Assembly (NCBI GenBank): GCA_024663395.1
Contig: JANFAH010000006.1
Span: 3,100,001 to 3,164,000, forward strand
Direction: 5' to 3'
DNA length: 64,000 nucleotides
From: Pisolithus tinctorius
Taxonomy: Eukaryota; Basidiomycota; Agaricomycetes; Boletales; Pisolithaceae
The notes under the pieces are model-generated. The model made no database searches. It saw only the letters and a program-made list of their open reading frames with translations, and had not been told where the DNA came from. Every line of letters starts with the position of its first letter. The stretch's first letter is position 1. Below are positions 24,499 to 37,613 of the stretch, one piece after another. Both the position numbers and the translations under genes were made by a program.

Positions 24499-26171
24499 CG
24501 TAACCAAATACTCACAACGAGGGAAAGGGTGGCTGGTGAGGAGCGGTCTCTGTCCTGCAGGACCCTTATGTATGGGTACTGTGTCGGTTAACAACCTGTG
24601 CATGACAGAGCGTGAGCCGTCTCCATTTAATCTCACCAACGCGACGTTGGAGACGGGCCGCATGGCGAATGTCATGATCTAAGCGGTCCTTGGCAGCGAG
24701 ACAACACCGCAGACGTGGCATACATACACCAAGTTAGTATCAGCTCAGACAAGAACCAACGGGTTGCCTGTTACACGCAGAGTCACAGGAAAACGCCAGG
24801 ATAATAGATACCACAGTAGCCATCGGCTGGTTTTCCCCTCGAGCTCTATGAGCAGACTGAGGTATCTACCTGGGGGGCTGCAAGTGTGATTCGGACCGAG
24901 TTTTCCTACTATCAGTCACCAGATTATTAAATCTGATTCCAATTTTGTGCCGAGTCTTGGGCTTGCACAGCCAACACCATCCATCCCGGAGACATTTCAC
25001 TTGCCAGATGACCCCTGAGGGGCTCCTCCGAGACAGGTTCCACCGTTTACAGCCTTTCTGGTCAAATTCAAGACTTGAGCGCACAGAATTTCCTGCATTA
25101 TCAGTACTATGGGCTCGGAGTAACAATTTGGCCAAAGCTGACGTGCGGGGGGTTTACTAGGACGCGTGCAGATTACGCTGCCAGCCTGCCAAGGATACTG
25201 AAGGATATTGACAGTGAGCGTACCGAGACGTCTGACTCATAGATTACATAACATAAAGAGCCTGATCTTGATTGGTTCTGTTTACGCCCAGTGGCAATCA
25301 AATTCAAATTGCAGCACCGTCTTCAACCATCCTGCTACATGTGTAGATCGCAACTTTTGTGGAAAGCCAAAAAAAAAAAAAAAAAAAAACACCGCGGAAT
25401 CATGACACGGGAACATTGGAGGACACTGAATGGAGCCGAGACTCAACAACAACCGGCGAACTCTTACAAGCCATGCCCTTCCTCTTGATACTCTGATGTT
25501 GTAGTGAGTCCGATTCAGCCACTCGGTGACCAGGTGTTCGTTGGAGATCGGGTACACTGGACCTGGCGATCAGGTACTGTAAAGTTCCATTACGTTTAGG
25601 TTCACAGGTCCTTTGATGGAACGCTCCCGTGAGTGTTTATTACGAGGTGTGGGGGGACGCGTGCTAATTGCAACCGCAGTAGATATTCAATATCAGGAGG
25701 GTCGAAACGCTATTGCGGCCCCAAAGGCCTTAGCTTGTGTGCCCATTTCGGACTGGCATCCACCACATATGGCGGGATTTCGTTGCTGAGATAAGCCGAG
25801 GACTGACTGACCGTCCACAGCTTCGTCGGTGGCTTCTCAAAACAATCGCCCCATTTCCTCAGCGTGTGTACTATATACCGGGGGTGGCAGTTTGAGGCTT
25901 CGCATATACTGATTATCTGGACTCAGGTAAGCCGGCGTGCTAACAGTGGAGTAATTGCTGGGTGGTTGGTTGAATCACTCAGAAGCACAGGACCGTATGA
26001 TCTGAGTACTGTGGTGCACTATTACAGTGGATGTGCATGCTTTGCCATATATATAAATACATACCTGCGTCTAGACGCATGTCTGCTTTTCACGGAGGTT
26101 GAGCCCGGATGCCAAAATTCGCTGCAAGCAATGACAGTTGAGGAACTCCAATCGACACGCGTTGCACTCGT
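24499..26171. other. Intergenic between laccase 1 and RSC7
   Basis: It holds the laccase 1 promoter (right after 24498) and an A21 run at 25369-25389. No frame with family resemblance was found. The region past the RSC7 stop is presumably its 3' UTR. Confidence 0.45.
25369..25389 (+). repeat. A21 homopolymer
   Basis: Twenty-one consecutive A residues, the longest homopolymer in the window. It could be a slippage-prone microsatellite or the tail of an old retroposed sequence. No target-site duplication could be matched by eye. Confidence 0.6.
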
Positions 26172-27912
26172 TCATGTCGTGCTCTTTCTCGACTCTGGCG
26201 ACTCCAAACAAGTGCCCACCCATGCCAACCCCCAGGCACCATTTCCCACTTTTGTCCCTCCCAACACGCGGTGTGTTTCGACCTGTTCCCAACGACACCG
26301 AGTAGGTTGGGTATCCGCACGGTCTGGGCAGCAGACGGGGTGTCGTTGGCAATGTGGCAGAAAGTAAAGGGAACGAGCTTACAATGCACGATGCCCGTGT
26401 GCGGTTCATATACTCCCAATGGAAAATCACCGCTTTCCGTTTCCGTCTTCGTAACATTGCCCTCTCTTTCCTTGTCTTTCTCTTTCACCTTGGGTAGCGC
26501 ATTCTCCAGCACGCCACCATACGGAACCCTTGCCTCCCTTCTCATCCTCCCATACTCTTCCGTTGTGTCACATGCTCGTCTTGCAGCTTCCCACATCCAA
26601 TTTTCAACCGTCAAGCCCTCCCTCGTCAACAGACTCTTCCTGGCCGCACTATGCGGACCGTCGCTGAACGGCCCTAGCCCTGTGCCTCCGAATAGAGTCG
26701 TAGGTCCGCCCGCGCGATAGACGCCGTGCGAAACCCCGGAGGAGAATTGGTTAGGTACGGTGCCGGCGGATTGGAGGGCGCTTTGGGAAGTGGCAAGAGG
26801 GTCGGGGAGTTCGCCCACGGGTGAACCGGGTGTGAGACCTTTGGAGGTGATGTCTTGAAGGGCACGGTCCTCATAGTAATCGTCCGTTACCCATCGGCCA
26901 TCTATCAAAGACAGCACACAAATCGGGTAAAACGGGGGTCTTGAAGAAGGAAAGGGACGTACCGATGATCATCTTGGCACCATGGAGCTTGTAGGCGCTC
27001 CGCGCGGTGACGAGGGTCACGCTTCGCGTTTTCAAGTGGGCGCCGAGTTTCCCGAGTTGGATGAGAAACTCTTTTTCGGGTTGTGTGGCAAGTAGCTTGA
27101 GAGCAAGAGGGTTTTTGCGAAAGTAGTATAATGAATCTCTGAATCCTGAAGAACGAGCAGCGTCGATGGCGAGCATGTATTTCCGTGAAGAATGTCGACC
27201 TGGAAGGATGAAGGTGCTGCATTTGAACCGTCGGCCTGTAAAACGCATGAGAATGAGACCTACGCGGACGAGGGGTAAGCTGAAGCTACCACTCACCACC
27301 GAGTAAATTCCCGTCTGCGTCGATCTTTTGGTCACCTTTCTCGTCTGACTCTGTGACGAATTCGTCTGCTTCAATGTAATATATTCTGTCTCCAATCTTG
27401 CGCCACGGACGACCGTCCTCATCGCCACCCTCATCGCCGTCGCCGTCGGCTTCTCCGCCGTAACCTGTTGTACTCCTTCCCCGACCTCTGCCCCTGCCCC
27501 TACCCCTGCCTCGACCGCGTGCACGTGTGGGAGTCGATGCTGTGGTACCTCGGGCACGACCACGCGGTCTACCCCTACCGCGCGGGAGAGATGGCGCACC
27601 CTCGCCCTGGTCGTCCCCAACAGTGCTTCCCTCCTCAGCACCTCCGTCGTCGGCTTCGGCTTCACCTTCCTCCTCATCCAACATGTCCTCCGGCTCTTCT
27701 AGTTTTGTGCGTACATCCGACTCGTCCTCCATGAGGATATCGTCGTCATCGGGACCGTCATGTTCAGTTGACCGCAGCGGTGGCGGTGTAGGTACAGCTG
27801 GCGTGCGAGAGCGACGTGTGGATGGCGTGCCCGTTGTTCTGGCACGGGTTGCGCGGGGTCTGATGATGATTTTGGGCGTCGAGGTCTGATTGTTGCTAGC
27901 GCGTCTCATCAT
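26172..27912 (-). CDS. RSC7: RSC7/Swp82-family chromatin remodelling complex subunit
   Basis: Nuclear accessory subunit of SWI/SNF-type remodellers (yeast Rsc7/Npl6, Swp82). The N-terminal ~150 residues are disordered: basic (KIIIRPRATRARTT), then acidic, then an Arg-Gly run (RARGRGRGRGRGRGR) near 27500. The conserved domain begins at GRPWRKIGDRIYYIEADEF (about 27400). It continues FKCSTFILPGRHSSRKYMLA, LYYFRKNPLALK, LIQLGKLGAHLKTRSVTLV and DGRWVTDDYYED, and ends with GVYEPHTGIVHYRADTQPTR and VLGGTKVGNGAWGLAWV before the stop at 26172. The last two blocks join after a single intron from about 26390, and the frame then reads through without another. The start at 27912 has two adjacent Met codons. 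Confidence 0.92.
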
Positions 27913-28128
27913 GTATCATACTACGGTCGATTGAGGATCATTCGACGCCACGTTGGCGTTGTGTGCGTGTGTGTGTGCAGTGGTGGGGACTACTTAGCGC
28001 GGGACTGGCAGGACATCATCAGACTCTGACACCGGTTTTACCCTTGGATAGTTGATATCGTCGTAGGGAAAGGTACACTCGAAGCCCAGCTGTTGCTAGG
28101 CTCAATACCACCACGCACTGACCGTCTG

Positions 28129-31100
28129 ATGGGTGTGAGCCGCTGGGGTCCTGCACGGACCATATTTGTTCTAGCCCCCGTCCTCCTCGGTGCACCTCTG
28201 TATACCCTCTATCATCAGTTTTGTGAGTTCCCTCCCAGGCGACCCCCAAGCCTGTCAACCGCTGACACCCGTCATCTTCCTAGTATTACCAACTCCAAAC
28301 ATCCACCCGCAAGTCTCCCCTCTCCCGTCTCCGATTCCATAGCACTGACCTTCCAACACCCAGTTACGACCCTACCACTTCTCTCCCCCACCCCTCGGAA
28401 TCAACAATCCTTTCCTATGCCAAATATCTCTCAGAAGATATCGGCTATCGCACTCCTGGAACCCGCCAACACGCCCAAGCTGACACGTGGTGGTACCATA
28501 AAGTCCAGGAAGTCGAGGAACTTTGTCGTCGTGCCATAGAGAAAGAGCCTGGTAGAAAATTAGAATGCAATGTATGGAGACAACAGGGTAGCGGGAGTCA
28601 CCGGTGAGTCTGCGTCTTTCTTGGCAACGAATCACTTATTCAGGAACTTTGGAATGCCCCCACTCCTTCACGTCCTCGTTCGTCTGCTTTGGACTGTGCT
28701 AGGTTCGACATAATGGCAACACGTTTGTACAAAACCTACGTCGATCTGTCCAACATCATCCTCCGGATATCTGACGGTACTGAGCGCTCGAAATCCGACG
28801 CAGTCCTCGTCAATGCCCATCTCGACAGCACCCTACCAAGCCCCGGCGCAGCGGACGATGCGCTCGCCGTGGGGGTCATGCTCGAATGTGCACGAACACT
28901 GATAGAAACCCCAGGGTGGGAACCGACCTATGCCATCATATTCCGTGGGTTTGCTCCCGTATATTTAGGATGTCGATGTCGCTTTGCATTGATGCCTTTT
29001 GACAGTATTCAATAATGCGGAAGAGTCTCTCCAAGATGGCTCCCACCTGTATGCGACTCAGCACGAAACGGCGCCCACGTCCGTCTTTCATTCTCACTCA
29101 TTTATGTCAGCGTCTTATTCTTATTGCCACGCAGCGTGAGAGCTGCCGTTAATCTTGAGGGTACGTATCCCCGACCAGGGGCATTGCATACGACCTAATC
29201 TATCGTGCGATCCCATGGTAGCCGCTGGAACTACAGGTCCCACACTGCTCTTCCAAGCTACCTCGGAGCAAATGATCGAGGCATATTCCCATGTCCCTAG
29301 GTCTGTCTGATAGGTTCATCCCTCCCTACGTGTCGCGTTTAACCATCTTTTCAGACCCTACGGTACCATATTTGCCAACGAAATATTCAGTTCGGGCATT
29401 CTTCTCTCAGAGTGCGTTTACTTCGGCCCTGCGGTCATTATCATTCTCGGCTAATAACACTGTTTAGCACCGACTTCCGACAGTTTGAACAGTACCTCAA
29501 TGTGACCGGTTTGGACGTGTGTACTACCCTCTCTATCCTCGACATTCTCACTCACCCACATTCATTTTCAGATGGCAGTGGTCGGGAACAGTTACATGTA
29601 TCACATGCGAGGGGTACGTACCTTGACCTTCCATCGCCGTCGATCGTAGGCGTCATCCTTGTTACCAGGACCTTGTCGAGAACATCCAGCCCGGCGTAGC
29701 ACAACACATGGCTGACAACACCCTCGCTCTCCTCCGCTACCTCTCCTCCAGTGACTCCCCTATCCCAAGCCTTGCTAAAGGCTTCGACGCTTGCCCCCGT
29801 ACCGTGTTCATGTCCAGTCTTCATTGGTTTTTCATGTACTCTTTTACGACTGCGAAGATCATGTACGTGTCGTTATTCATTGCGTCGCTTGCCCTGTGGC
29901 GTATTGCACGGGTACAGAAAATCGGAGCAGGGTTTGGAGCGGTGTTAGCAGCGATTGCGGGTGCCGTTTTGGCAGCAAACGTTGTTGCTTTCCTGATGAA
30001 GTACGTGTTGAAGAAACCTCTGAGCTGGTTCAAAGCGGAATATCATCCTCTACTTCTTTATGCACCGGCAGCCATTTCCGGTGCGTTCTTCGCCCCTTAC
30101 TTTCTCCCGCGTGCGACCATGCGTGACAAGTTTGCTGATGGTGGAGATAGGGATGTTGATCGCACAACTGCCATTTAGTGGACCTGGGAAACCTTCCATG
30201 GAACGTCCGATCTTTATGGCTCTACTCCTCTTTCAGTCTTTCTTAGCCGCTTTTGGTCAAATTCTGAATATCGGATCCAGCGCTGCTTTGTTCCTAGGCG
30301 CACTCGGATTCTTTGTAGCGTTGTGCATAGACACTGCCTTGGCACCGCGCATGCGACTGTCGTCTCTCAACGGGGATAAACCCATTGCAAACCATCCGCG
30401 AAAGGGTCAAGCCGGAACAGCCGGGCAAGAGTTGTCGCTGTGGTCATACGTGATTGCGATGTTGATACCTCTAACGGTGGGAGTGCAATTGTTGGCTGCG
30501 ACGCTGGTTGTGTTCGTTCCGTTGGTACGTCCCGTAAGCGGTCAGGCGCTCCGGTAATGTCGCTCACAATTTCATCTCTTGGGCATCTATGTATGCACTT
30601 CACGTACCGCACATACGCATAGACGGGCCGCTTCGGCAAAGATGCTCCGGCGGAGTTCATCATCGCCTCCATCGTCTCCATTCTCGGTGTGTTTTCTGTC
30701 TCCTTCACGCCAGCACTCGCACACCGCTTCGGCCCGCGTTTCCTTTGGCAAATGTTATGGTTGTCCATCGTGAGCCTCGGTTTGGTCATGGCGTTCTTTT
30801 ACGTACAGGATCCTTTCGATCGAATGCATCAGAGGCGGTTGTTTGTGGTCCATAAAGACAATGTGAGTGTATGGCCTTTAGCTTCATTTATTTTATTTTC
30901 CACCTACACTAAACCCGTCCGGAGTGGTGGTGCCTGTTACCTTTATGGTCGATCTGGGGCTTCGTGCTTCAGGCACCTGCAATTTTTGTTCCCACATTTC
31001 GGTGACTTTCCACCTCCTGTCTCGCGTCACATGGATGGCGAATCGTGGACACCGCTATCTTTTCCCTTTTGGGGCCGTGGGCACTGTGTCGTGGCTTGAT

Positions 31101-32143
31101 GAACCCTCCATTGCATTGCGTGTTCCTGGAAACGGGGGCTCAAGCGCTCAGCGCTCAGCACTCGTGATGGCCTTCTTTTCTGCGATCGGCAACCCAAATA
31201 ATCAAATAAATATTTCTAGCATATTTTTGGTTTTGTTGCCGGACGTGCTGTGAGCTTGACATCTACGACTGACTGATGCGGTGTTTAGATGATGACCGGA
31301 GATCAACACCTCCATATTGCCACGGCGGATGGTGCGCCGGGGTTCGACACCCTCGTTCATGCGATGGCAGAGAGGTTCGGTGTGGAAGGTGTCCCTCCGA
31401 GAAGGGTGATTATGGACGATCATAATGGTGATTGGGATATCCTGTATCCCTTCTCAACGGTGAGCTCCGCCGCCGTCATCTCGAAGGTTGGCACTCACGT
31501 GGCAATAATCGCACACCGCGGGATTTTTTTTTCCGGAACAGTTCCTTTCCCCCTACAAAATTGATCTACCACTTGATCCTGCCCCCGTTATTCCCGTACC
31601 GGCGGAACCACGGTTCACAGTAATCGCCACAAACGACAGTGTCGATGACATTGCAGGTACAAGACGATTGACACTCAAAATAGACCACCCTGGAATCATC
31701 TGGACAGGTACGGCTTTGTGCTTTGTTTCCCGTGGTCCCCGTTTCCAGTGTGTGGGTGTGGTACTGAAACGTCCTGGATAGTCATCGCCTTCGATGCACA
31801 TGTTCTCGAGTGGACGTTAGACAATGACCCACCTGATGAGTTTGCTCGGCACCATATCAAGGAAGCGTCGTTTTACGGAACCGAGACTTGGGGCGTCTCC
31901 ATGCTGATCAAGTACCCGACGCCGGGTTCGCCTGAGCAAATGGCAAATGCATCGCCTCGAGGTCTCAAAGTCAATTTCATCGGCATTGATGAAAAGCGAA
32001 TGTGGCCTGCGAAAAAGTCAGAGGCAGATGGTAGCCCTGCGATGAAACTGTTCGAGGAATTAGATGCGTGGCTCGAAGAGAGGACGGGCGGCAGTGTAGA
32101 TGCTACGCTGCTTGGATGTGTTGGTGGGGAAGCTCTCGTCTAG
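28129..32143 (+). CDS. Vacuolar membrane protease, M28 zinc peptidase family (PFF1-like)
   Basis: Integral vacuolar membrane metallopeptidase. Met 28129 opens an N-terminal membrane anchor (TIFVLAPVLLGAPLYTLY). The lumenal M28 domain follows with the zinc residues in LVNAHLDS (about 28815), GAADDALAVG (28850) and NNAEESLQDGSHLY (29010; LFNNAEES is restored by an intron from about 28944). Further family blocks are VRAAVNLEAAGTTGPTLLFQ, RPYGTIFANEIFSSGILLSD and TDFRQFEQYLNVTGLDMAV. From 29800 on, multiple hydrophobic segments (for example FGAVLAAIAGAVLAANVVAF) form the membrane half, and a soluble C-terminal domain ends at 32143. The full-length architecture is present, with more than ten introns. 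The ATG at 28093 in another frame was not used. Confidence 0.9.
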
Positions 32144-33113
32144 AATCTTGTTTTTCTTCCTTTGTCGTCTCCCTGGCGGAGCTATGCGCTCACTTTTGGC
32201 ACGGGCTCATTTTTGTCCCGTGCAACGAGTCATGGGGTATTACCCGGTTTTACACATGAATATTATTGGAGTTTTTCATTTTATTGCCGAGCCACGGGTA
32301 CAGTTGGTGTCCGACTTTTTAAGGAGATCCCAGTGCTTAACGGCGCGCAACGTCAGCAGGTGCGGGGAGGCCATCTAGAAAGATTTGCATAAATATTTAT
32401 CTTGACAGACTTACATGCTGTGCTGCGGCTGTGCGCGGCACTTATTGGTCGGCCTTAGTTTCTACTACAAACAAGAATACACAACTGTCTTGGCTCTCAT
32501 CGCCCAGGGAACTTGTTGGTCTCAAAATTCCCTCCGTGTGCTCGGAAAGCTTTCATGGGTGGTTTTGAAAGCCTTTGAAAGTTGTACCTTTTTGGTAATG
32601 ATTTCAACTCGTCAGATTTCGACATGACTGGGTCCATTTTGAACATCCACTGAGTCGGTGGAGGTTGGCACTGTGAGTTGCTTGGCACGGAAGCTGTGCC
32701 TGTACGGTCTAACTCTAACGGGATTAAAGTGCGATTATCTCTGCGCCTCATGCGCCACATAACAGGGTAATAGTATCAACCCGTACCAACCTTGCTGTAA
32801 GTATCACACTGTTCAGCGCTCCTGTCTGTCATCCACGCGTCGCAAGCAAGTATTTGCCGCACTTGGTCAGCTGTCTGTTTCATCTTCCCTCGCTACATAT
32901 TTGTGCAACAGCCATAGCAGGGCCTCTTTTGTTGCTATGAATCAGCTTTCCTCATCTCACAGAGGTGACAAATCAGCGCGGTTACTGAGGAACACACTTT
33001 CAGGATGAAACAGCCATAAGTCCTCGCACTAGCCCCGTGCCGCCCGCACACTTGGCAGTTAAAAGCAGGAGGGAGAGGGATGGTCAGGAGCCAAAAAGTC
33101 CTGTATTGTCTCC
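32144..33113. other. Intergenic, laccase 2 promoter region
   Basis: No gene is supported. A possible weak TATA-like AGTTAAAAGC lies about 55 bases before the laccase 2 ATG. The rest shows nothing distinctive. Confidence 0.4.
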
Positions 33114-35275
33114 ATGGCTGTTTCTTTACGAGCCTTGGCAAGTCTCGCGCTTGTATCTCTTTTTGTCCACTTGTCGACAGCGGCGTCTGTCATCGGGCCC
33201 CTGCATCGTCGCTCTTCTGCAAATGTTCTTGGCCCAGTGACAGATCTGGAGGTCGTGAATAAGGTGATTGCGCCTGATGGCTATTCGCGTTCGTGAGTGC
33301 TTCTGTGAGCGCCTTTCATGTCGAAGAACACTTCTGATCGGCTGTTGAATTTGAAGGACTGTTCTTGCTGGGGGAACTTTCCCCGGGCCCTTGATCGCTG
33401 CACAAAAGGTATGGTGATTTTCTGGCCAGGCTATCATATCTTTTACGAACTTCGTGGCACGCCAGGGAGACCAGTTTCGCATCAATGTTATCAACCGGCT
33501 CAACGATACTTCTATGAACACGACAACGAGTATCGTGAGTAGACGCGCGCTAGATCTTGTCCCTTCTATTACTTATGAGTGTCCTCTAGCATTGGCATGG
33601 CATCTTCCAGCATCAGTCTAATTGGGCTGATGGAACTGCTTTCGTAACCCAATGTCCCATTCAGCCTAACGGAAGCTTCCTACACTCGTTCGTTGTCAAT
33701 GAACAAGCTGGAACGTTTTGGTACCACTCGCATCTCTCTGCCCAGTACTGCGATGGGTTGAGGGGCCCACTGGTTATCTACGACCCGAATGACCCTTATG
33801 CTCACATGTACGATGTCGATGACGGTATGTTGTTTACCCCCTTCTTCAATTTCTATGATTCATCGTACGTAATAGAATCTACCGTGATCGTACTTTCTGA
33901 TTGGTGGGTTCTGAAATTCCCCTTCCTTTTCCGGATTCAATCTTACGGATTTATAGGTACCATCCGTTGTCACCCCAATTGTACACTGGTCCTTTCAACC
34001 CGGATTCCACCCTGATCAATGGCCTTGGGCGTTACCCCAACGGAACAGCGTCTCCACTCGCTGTGGTCAACGTCACGCAAGGAAAACGCTACCGATTCAG
34101 GATTGTTGGTGCATCGTGCGACCCATGGTTCAATTTTACCATCGATGGACACCCGATGACCATCATTGAAGCGGACGGGAATTTGGTTGAGCCGGTAGTT
34201 GTCGACTCGATACCTGTCTATGCTGGACAGCGGTATTCTGTTGTCATCACTGCGAACCAGTCAGTCGGCAACTACTGGATTCGCGCCTTGTCCAATCACC
34301 CGAACCAGACTTTCGAAGGAGGGCAAAGTTCTGCCATCTTCAGGTACGAGGGTGCCCCTGACCAAGACCCTACGACCCAACACGGGCCGTATATCTTGCC
34401 GTTCGATGAAAGTGCGCTTCATCCGATCCACAAGGCTGGTGCACCCGGCATCCCTCAGCCTGGAAAAGCGGATATCAACATCAATCTCATTCCCGGCCTG
34501 CGTGGTGGACAAGCCCAGTACACAATTAATAATGTGTCTTTTGTGGACCCGTCGCTTCCGGTACTCTTGCAGATACTTAGTGGTGCAGTCCATCCGTCAC
34601 AGCTACTACCGAACGGAAGCGTTTATGTCTTACCGTTCAATAAGACTGTGGAGATTAGTATGCCAGCAACTGATCTGACGCCAGGTGGGGCGTTGGGAGG
34701 TCCGGTGAGTGACGTTCAACGATGTAATTTGCTCGTAACTGACCATTGCCTCAGCATGCTATGCACCTTCATGGTGTGAGTCATGTTCCCATTGTTGGCG
34801 TCCACACTAATGCCTGACCAATGTTTTTCAGCATGCCTTCGATGTCATCCGTGTAGCAGGTAATGGCTCATACAACTTCGTAAATCCCGTGCGGAGGGAC
34901 ACGGTATCGCTCGGCCTCCAGGCAACCAACGATAATGTGACAATCCGCTTCGTCACTGACAACCCCGGACCTTGGTTCTTCCACTGGTGAGTCGATCCTG
35001 TTTGCTAGGTATCGGTCTAAATTGTGCTTTCCGCAACAGTCATAACGATTGGCACCTTCATAAGTACGTGACCCTTCAATTATGCACTTTCGCGTTTTGA
35101 TTATTGTATCAGTGGCTTCGCTGTCGTCATGGCCGAAGCGCCTTCTGAAGCTGCGATTCAGGAGAGTAAACTAGCCCCAAGTGAGTCCTCGGCGTCTTCA
35201 GACCTGCCACTTCAACGACTGAACTACACTTCAGCTGCTTGGTGGCAACTGTGCAATGCTACGCAGCATAACTAA
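33114..35275 (+). CDS. Laccase 2 with altered L3 and L4 motifs
   Basis: Secreted multicopper oxidase; signal peptide [23 protein letters not shown]. Exons joined by eye give L1 [15 protein letters not shown] (33591), L2 [16 protein letters not shown] (33720), L3 HAMHLHG (34755) and L4 HCHNDWHLHNGFAVV (introns inside the Cys codon and before Gly, about 34985-35130). All ten His and the Cys ligand are kept. The usual Pro in L3 is Ala, and in L4 the usual Ile-Asp and Glu-Ala become Asn-Asp and His-Asn. The axial position is Phe. The C-terminus is short and odd ([11 protein letters not shown] instead of a WxxLCPxYxxL tail), with stop at 35275. Spliced frames are open throughout, so it is probably expressed, but its activity may be changed. 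It runs in the same direction as coronin, 346 bases upstream of it. Confidence 0.9.
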
Positions 35276-35621
35276 CGTTAAACCGATGTTATATTGTCTC
35301 CACTTTCGATATACCAGTCGTCCTTTAGCACCCGAGGCCTTTTGCTTCACCCGCGCAGCCTGTTGTATCCTTCAGCTTATTTAAATGTATCACTCTCACC
35401 TTCGTATTTACAACCCATCGATTATTTAGCTAACACACGCAATCTAACTGGTTTGACTTTGCAAGGGTTTATTTTAATCGCCGGGCCATTGGGCATCACG
35501 ACTGTTGATGCTGCGGCGTGGGTGCCTCAATATATTCACTGCAACCGTCTCCACGACTGTCTGTCCTTGACCACCAGACCGTACACCACTCATCAACTCG
35601 ATCGTGATAGATTTTTCGGCA
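35276..35621. other. Intergenic between laccase 2 and coronin
   Basis: 346 bases, no coding signal. It is presumably the laccase 2 3' end plus the coronin promoter. T/C-rich stretches lie at 35300-35420. Confidence 0.4.
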
Positions 35622-37613
35622 ATGTCAAGATTCGTGCGCGCGTCCAAGTATCGGTACGTCCAGATCACCCCTTCATCGCGCAAGCCGCCCTCACACATCT
35701 TTGACTAAATGACTGCAATGATATTTGCGTGAAAAACCTAGCCACGTCTTTGGCCAAGCAGGAAAGAGAGAGTACGGATACGATAATGTGAAAGTATCCA
35801 ACAGCGCTTGGGATACAAACCTCATTTCTGCGTCTACCGTGCGTCATTTTAGGTGGTATTGTTACACGCCGTTAGGCCACAGACTCAATGTTTTCTTCGC
35901 TAGCGCTACATCAGTATCAACTGGTCGGCGTCCGGAGGCGGTGCATTTGCTATTCTTCCACTCCCTTCGCCTTTTGGACAAGCTCTCCACGATCTGCCTT
36001 CCAAGCTCCCTGATATCATCCCACTTGCACGCACACATACTGCTCCCGTCCTCGATACGGCTTGGTCTTTGGCCAATGATACCCTTGTCGCTTCTGCCTC
36101 TGAAGATGGCACGTGCCTCCTTTGGAAGGTACCCGATGGCTTGTTTGATGGCTGGAATTTGGACGAATGGGAACCACGCGATCTCGAACCTGTCGCACGC
36201 GTCGACGTGAGTCCGCGTAAGGTAGGCCAAGTCCTGTGGCACCCAACAGCTACAAACGTCCTCGCGACTGCGTCCGGGGATCATTGTGTAAAGTTATGGG
36301 ATCTTGCAGATCCAGCTCGACCTAGGGCTACGTTGACTGGACACGGTGACATGATTCAGTCGCTTACCTTCAATGCGACAGGGTCGATCATTGCCACTAC
36401 TTGTCGTGACCGAAAGCTACGTTTGTTTGATGCGCGCGCGAGTGCTGAGCCGATGCGCGTCACGGATGGTCATGGTGGGATCAAAGGCGCGCGTGTCGTT
36501 TGGATGGGAGACATGGATCGGATCGCAACGACTGGCTTTAGCAAGATGAGTGATCGACAGGTTGGAATATGGGAGACGGGAGGACTTGGGAGTGTTAAAA
36601 CTCTCACGCTAGATCAGAGCGCAGGGGTCGTGATGCCCTTCTGGAGCGATAACGGAATATTATTCCTTGGTACGTGGCGGTACAATACGTTACAGATGTC
36701 TCTGACTGATCGTGTCGTGCTGCAGCCGGTAAAGGGTTCGCCTTGTTCTCCCTCCATCGACCTTCGAGCTAATGTGTCCTTGTTAGCGACGGTAACATCC
36801 GGTACTACGAATATGAGTCGGACACGCTCTACGCGCTGGCTGAACACAAGACCGGGGAGCCCCAACGTGGCATGTGCTTCCTTCCGAGACGCGCACTTGA
36901 CGTCTCCGAATGCGAGATTGCTCGAGCTTTCAAGGTTACCAATAACAGTGTGGAACCAATCGCATTTATCGTGCCCAGAAGGGTTAGTTGTTCGGCTCTT
37001 GGACTTCAAGATCATAGTTGATTCTAACTGTTCTCTGTCTCTCAAGTCCGACTCCTTTCAATCGGATATATATCCTCCTGCGCCTTCCTCAGAACCATCC
37101 TTGACTGCAGCTGAGTTCTTTGCAGGAAAGACTGCACCAGTAAATTTGGTTAGCCTTGAGAACGGAGCGGTCTTTGCTAGCGACAACGTCCCTTCACATG
37201 TGCCTCCACCTGTGGCTATAGTGCGTACGTTGGTTCCAATGGCACCTGTGCCAGAACCGGTCATTACCAATCCTCCTCCACCTGTGACTCCCACCGTTAC
37301 CAAATCTGCTTCTCTTCCTCCCATCATCCCACCGCAGGTGGTCTCTTCCTCCCCTATCCAGTCGGAGTCGCTGCCGACCGATTCTCAACATGTTCCCTCT
37401 GCTGATGAAGTATGTCATAATCTTTTTTTTGTTCGTGACTGCTTAGAAGTACTCCCCTACTTCGTGCAGATAAACACCGCTCTTCAACAAGAAGTCAACC
37501 GGCTTAATGATGAACTCCGCGAAGCGAGGCAGAAAATTCGCAACTTGGAACTACAGGTAGAAGGACTCAGAGTTAATGCGCGAAAGGTAGCTCAGGCGTT
37601 GATGGAGGCGTAA
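35622..37613 (+). CDS. CRN1: Coronin, WD40 actin-binding protein
   Basis: Actin-filament regulator at cortical patches that works with Arp2/3 and cofilin. Exon 1 (35622-35653) gives the classic start MSRFVRASKYR, exon 2 HVFGQAGKREYGYDNVKVS. WD40 blades follow from about 35900: YISINWSASGGG, ARTHTAPVLDTAWSL, SASEDGTCLLWKVPDGL, ASGDHCVKLWDL, ATTCRDRKLRLFDARA and GFSKMSDRQVGIWE. The coronin-specific region GEPQRGMCFLPRRALDVSEC and IARAFKVTNNSVEPIAFIVPR ends near 36980. A Pro-rich unique region (about 37100-37400) and a C-terminal coiled coil for oligomerisation (LQQEVNRLNDELREARQKI) close the protein. Several introns, for example 35654 onward and one near 36672. Confidence 0.95.

Noticed and set aside
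27468..27889. Plus-strand frames rich in Pro/Ser
   Set aside because: Antisense of the RSC7 Arg-Gly and acidic region; the minus strand carries the conserved domain.
27955..27985. GTGTGCGTGTGTGTGTGCAG as a CRISPR-like or functional repeat
   Set aside because: It is a short GT microsatellite between RSC7 and the protease gene; CRISPR arrays are not expected in fungi.
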